Shown in pieces: positions 31,872 through 34,816 of a stretch of 34,816 nucleotides of DNA (the first letter of the stretch is position 1; each line of letters starts with the position of its first letter). Source of the stretch: DUQU01 sp964481475 (lineage in GTDB: Bacteria > Bacillota_I > Bacilli_A > Acholeplasmatales > UBA5453); assembly GCA_964481475.1 (NCBI GenBank), contig CAYZTG010000008.1, positions 1 through 34,816 of the forward strand, read 5' to 3'. The translations under genes and the position numbers were made by a program. The notes under the pieces are model-generated. The model worked only from the letters and a program-made list of their open reading frames with translations, did not search any database and was not told the DNA's origin.

Positions 31872-34400
31872 CTATAAACCACACTTAAGTTGGGCATTAC
31901 AATTTGGACAAGTATGACAGCCGCCAATATCTTGGACAACTCCCTCACGGCAAATAGGGCAAAGGTTACCAACTTCAACACCAATCTCACGGTCTTGGCG
32001 GTCACTTCTTAGAGGTGTTTTAATCGCATCTTGTCTTGTTGGAGTTTGCTTTTCTATAACTTCAACACCTAAGTCAATAATATCAACTTGAATAGGAGTT
32101 TCTTTTTTATCTTCCTTCTTAAGAGTTAAAACCTGAGAATCTCTAGAACCATCTACATAAACGGTTCCCCCTTTTGCTCCCCCTTTATAAAGTCTCATAT
32201 ATAAACCTTCAACGTCTTCCACAGTATAATCTCTAGGAGCATTTACTGTTTTACTAATTGAAGAATCAACCCAGTTTTGGATAACACATTGTGTGTCAAC
32301 ATGCTCTTCTGGAGAGAGTTCCATCGCACTAACAAAAATATCTGGGAGAGTTTCTTTTGTATACTCTGGATGAAGAGATAAATATTCATCAACAATATTA
32401 GCGTTAACTTCAATATATTTACCTAATCTACCTGAACGATAATAAGTAAAAGCAAAGTAAGGTTCAAGTCCAGTGGAAACTCCGACCATAGTTCCTGTCG
32501 AACCAGTAGGAGCGATTGTTAGCAAATGAGAGTTTCTAATACCATGTTTTAAGATACCCTCATGAATATAACTGGGTAACTTTTGAACATAATTGCTGTT
32601 TACAAATGCTTCTCTTGAGCCAAATTCCTCTAAGAAAGGGAAGGAACCTTTTTCTTTAGCAATTTCAATGCTTGTTTCATAAGCTTTAGTCGCAATAAAT
32701 TTAAATAAAGAATCAACGAGGTAGTTTGCTTCAATAGAACCATATCTCAAATTGGCATGAATTAATAAATCGTGTAACCCCATTACTCCCATTCCAATTC
32801 GACGTTCACCTAAAGCTTGGTTTTTATTTTGATCTAAGAAATAGTAAGTTTTATCAATGACATTATCTTGTAGTCTTACAGCTGCTTTAATTGTTTTTTC
32901 TAAAACACCCCATTTAACTTCATGATTAATTGGATCAACCATTTTTGCTAAGTTTAGAGCTGCCAAGTTACAAACACTATAAGCAGCTAATGGTTGCTCT
33001 CCACAAGGATTTGTACAAACAACTTTTTGACCATAAGATGTAGCGTTTGTATAATGGTTAGAATTATCTAAGAAGAAGATACCTGGCTCTGCACTATATG
33101 TTGCACAAATATTAATTAAGTTCCATAATTCTTTCGCAGCAATCTCATGATACACTATTGATTTAAAACCTAATTTTTCCCACTCTCTTACATCGCCTAC
33201 ATCACGCCAATGAGCATCATAGTATTTCTTTTCTTCCTTTGTGTAGCTGTCTAAATCAGGGAATCTTAATTGATAAATTAAATTATTTTCAACTGCATCC
33301 ATAAATTCTTTTGTTAAAGCAACACTGATGTTTGCCCCACTCATGAAATCAGGATTATCAACTTCGAAAACTCCACCATCATTTAATAGTGTATAAGCTT
33401 TTTCAATAATTGATTTTGAGAAAGTATTACCGTTCAATTCATAAATAGAAATAATGTCTTGATACATTTTAGCTTCTTCATTAGTCAAAGGAACGAACTT
33501 TAACTTATCTTTAGCTGATTTCTTAATAAGCTCATCATTAGTAGTATCAATAATAAACTTTAATATTTTAGGGTTTTGCATTTTTGAAATAATGAACTCA
33601 ATGATATCTGGATGCCAATCTGGAAGCATAATCATTTGCGCTCCACGTCTTGAACCACCTTGTTCGACTAAGTGAGTTAACTGAGCTAAGTCATTTAGCC
33701 AGGAAACAGATCCACTGGACTTACCGTTAACTCCTTTTGCAATTGCATTTTTAGGTCTCAAAGTAGCGCCATTTGTTCCAACTCCACCACCTCTTGCCAT
33801 GATCTCCATCACTTCTTTACGGTGAATTGCTAAACCTTCTCTAGAGTCATCAATAAAAGGCATTACGTAACAATTAAAGTATGTAACATCAGCTAAAGAA
33901 CCAGCGCCATATAAAACTCTACCAGCAGGAACGATATGCATATTAGTTAATTCATCAACAAACTCATCAACAATTTTTTTGTCTTCGCCCTCGCCTAAAT
34001 GGTGACCTACTCTTCGGGCTATTTGCTCATAATATAACTCTAAAGGTTTTTCTATTTCACGTTTATAACGCTTAATTAAGCCATTTTTATGATCGTCGCC
34101 GATTTGCCCTTCAAACTCATCTTCAACCTTAATATAAACATAGTCGTCTTCTATTTTTGTAACAAAACCAAGACCTCTAGCCGGGAATTTTGGATCATGT
34201 TTAATTATAGTAACAACCAAGTCACCAACCTTTAAAGTCTTTAAAGTAATATCTTTTTGTGTATACCTATCTAACATTACCAATCTTGAAACGCCAGAAA
34301 AACTTAAGTTCATTTCAGGTGTAATTTCAAATAGATGGGGAAAGTTCCCCTTTATATCTTTATTTAAATTTTCAATTAATTTTTTTTCATAAATAATCAT
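31872..34400 (-). CDS. nrdJ: Class II (adenosylcobalamin-dependent) ribonucleotide reductase
   Basis: This enzyme makes deoxyribonucleotides with a thiyl radical generated from adenosylcobalamin, so it needs vitamin B12 but neither oxygen nor an iron cofactor. The 842-residue protein shows C177 (FNCYVMP) and C477 (SVCNLAAL), the expected redox pair. N464, C466 and E468 (NPCGE) are the radical and acid/base site, and APTGSTGTM is the phosphate-binding loop. The Cys-rich tail (C814, C817, C828, C831, C834, C840) is expected for the thiol shuttle. Residues about 30-105 form an extra beta-rich domain (KTLKVGDLVVTIIKHDPKFPARG is split over 54-76). ATG 34400 follows AGGAGG by 6 bases. No nrdE/F or nrdD is in the window and no cobalamin riboswitch is visible upstream. 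Confidence 0.93.
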   Translation of the reverse strand: MIIYEKKLIENLNKDIKGNFPHLFEITPEMNLSFSGVSRLVMLDRYTQKDITLKTLKVGDLVVTIIKHDPKFPARGLGFVTKIEDDYVYIKVEDEFEGQIGDDHKNGLIKRYKREIEKPLELYYEQIARRVGHHLGEGEDKKIVDEFVDELTNMHIVPAGRVLYGAGSLADVTYFNCYVMPFIDDSREGLAIHRKEVMEIMARGGGVGTNGATLRPKNAIAKGVNGKSSGSVSWLNDLAQLTHLVEQGGSRRGAQMIMLPDWHPDIIEFIISKMQNPKILKFIIDTTNDELIKKSAKDKLKFVPLTNEEAKMYQDIISIYELNGNTFSKSIIEKAYTLLNDGGVFEVDNPDFMSGANISVALTKEFMDAVENNLIYQLRFPDLDSYTKEEKKYYDAHWRDVGDVREWEKLGFKSIVYHEIAAKELWNLINICATYSAEPGIFFLDNSNHYTNATSYGQKVVCTNPCGEQPLAAYSVCNLAALNLAKMVDPINHEVKWGVLEKTIKAAVRLQDNVIDKTYYFLDQNKNQALGERRIGMGVMGLHDLLIHANLRYGSIEANYLVDSLFKFIATKAYETSIEIAKEKGSFPFLEEFGSREAFVNSNYVQKLPSYIHEGILKHGIRNSHLLTIAPTGSTGTMVGVSTGLEPYFAFTYYRSGRLGKYIEVNANIVDEYLSLHPEYTKETLPDIFVSAMELSPEEHVDTQCVIQNWVDSSISKTVNAPRDYTVEDVEGLYMRLYKGGAKGGTVYVDGSRDSQVLTLKKEDKKETPIQVDIIDLGVEVIEKQTPTRQDAIKTPLRSDRQDREIGVEVGNLCPICREGVVQDIGGCHTCPNCNAQLKCGL

Positions 34401-34425
34401 GATGACCTCCTAGGTTGTATTTTAC

Positions 34426-34454
34426 ATTATAAACATAATAGGTATTAAAAACAA
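34426..34454 (-). promoter_or_regulatory. nrdJ promoter
   Basis: On the minus strand TTGTTT (34449-34454), a 17-base spacer and TATAAT (34426-34431). The leader is only about 20 bases, leaving no room for a riboswitch. I see no NrdR-box pair around it. Confidence 0.7.
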
Positions 34455-34603
34455 GCATATTTACTAAAAAAAAATACCGGTTTTAGCAACTTTTTAAGGT
34501 ATATTGCAAACCTATGGGATAATCATTTTTTTAATATTATTTTTACTTAAATTTCTAGATTAATAATATTATAAATAAAAAAATAATAGTGTGAAATTAA
34601 CGT

Positions 34604-34629
34604 AAAGATAATATCGATAAAGATAATAT
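34604..34629 (+). repeat. Two 11-bp direct repeats upstream of the last gene
   Basis: AAAGATAATAT occurs at 34604-34614 and 34619-34629, separated by CGAT (15-base period). They lie just upstream of the extended -10 of the following gene and could be regulator half-sites. The rest of the 263-base gap (34455-34600) holds only AT-rich sequence and a weak inverted repeat. Confidence 0.4.
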
Positions 34630-34634
34630 TAATA

Positions 34635-34643
34635 TGTTATAAT
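34635..34643 (+). promoter_or_regulatory. Extended -10 promoter of the last gene
   Basis: TGT then TATAAT (34638-34643), followed 7 bases later by an AAAAGGAGAG ribosome site; no clear -35. Confidence 0.6.
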
Positions 34644-34663
34644 ATTAAAAGGAGAGTGATGCT

Positions 34664-34816
34664 ATGGCAGTTTTATTTAAAGAAGTTCTTACTAAAGGCC
34701 TTGATTTTTACATATTTTGGATTATTGCCTACTTTTTGGTAACTTTTTTCTTTGGTTCTAAGCGGTTCTTCAAACTCTTATTAGTATCAATCTTTATTTT
34801 GGCTTTAACTTTTTTA
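34664..34816 (+). CDS. Start of a membrane protein (3' end outside window)
   Basis: An open frame of 51 codons runs to the window edge. It begins at ATG 34664, 8 bases after GGAGAG. It encodes MAVLFKEVLTKGLDF, then two hydrophobic segments (YIFWIIAYFLVTFFFG and LLLVSIFILALTFL) separated by the basic SKRFFK. The alternative ATG at 34659 is in another frame and stops early. It is divergent from nrdJ. The family cannot be named from this fragment. Confidence 0.65.
   Translation, partial: MAVLFKEVLTKGLDFYIFWIIAYFLVTFFFGSKRFFKLLLVSIFILALTFL

Noticed and set aside
34479..34512. Inverted repeat GGTTT-TA-GCAA ... TTGC-AAACC
   Set aside because: The arms are short with a bulge and a long AT-rich centre, there is no T run, and it does not line up with a promoter; likely chance in this base composition.
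34401..34663. Cobalamin riboswitch or NrdR boxes upstream of nrdJ
   Set aside because: The nrdJ leader is about 20 bases. I see neither the conserved B12-box segments nor a pair of NrdR-type ACACTATAT boxes.

Overview
The window is AT-rich, densely packed bacterial DNA. It reads with the standard genetic code: every tryptophan is TGG, and TGA is a real stop (for example tilS and the ABC ATPase). The gene content is that of a wall-less or reduced low-GC Bacilli relative. It keeps remnants of Bacillus gene order: dnaX-ybaB-recR, rpoE-pyrG-(x)-fba, and rqcP/tilS-hpt-ftsH/hslO, with dusB and lysS nearby. Acholeplasmatales- or Izemoplasmatales-like bacteria fit best; the UGA=Trp mycoplasmas and spiroplasmas do not. 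This placement is an inference from gene content and code, not from a marker-gene comparison.

Region 1 (1-6885, + strand) is the end of a carbohydrate ABC transporter operon: two permeases (the first cut by the window edge), a solute-binding lipoprotein, and a 1256-residue modular surface lipoprotein. The last has an InlB-type repeat, OB-like and Ig-like segments, two identical ~178-residue modules and a C-terminal lamin-tail domain. Region 2 (6885-9850) holds pyruvate phosphate dikinase on the minus strand, with a clear promoter and an upstream cre-like site. Region 3 (9849-15422, +) is a tight operon of two DHH phosphoesterases, TtcA, MnmE and an ABC-2 exporter pair.

Region 4 (15480-22300, +) covers replication and repair (dnaX, ybaB, recR, a small membrane protein), then rpoE, pyrG, fba and an unrecognised acidic protein. 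The pyrG leader has every element expected for CTP-sensing attenuation by reiterative transcription. Region 5 (22303-27982, -) is lysS, then tilS-hpt-ftsH-rqcP with overlapping ends. Region 6 (28020-34816) alternates strands: maf (+), hslO (-), dusB (+), hflX and a cobalamin-dependent class II ribonucleotide reductase (-), and the start of a membrane protein (+).

Most of the window is housekeeping: tRNA modification and charging (ttcA, mnmE, tilS, dusB, lysS), protein quality control (ftsH, hslO, rqcP), nucleotide metabolism (pyrG, hpt, nrdJ, maf) and central carbon metabolism (ppdK, fba). I found no tRNA or rRNA gene, CRISPR array, transposase or prophage. The points most worth a second look are regulatory DNA (pyrG attenuator, cre-like site at ppdK, palindrome inside the dnaX promoter, promoter/terminator overlap at hflX), the exact duplication in the surface lipoprotein, and the B12-dependent reductase.
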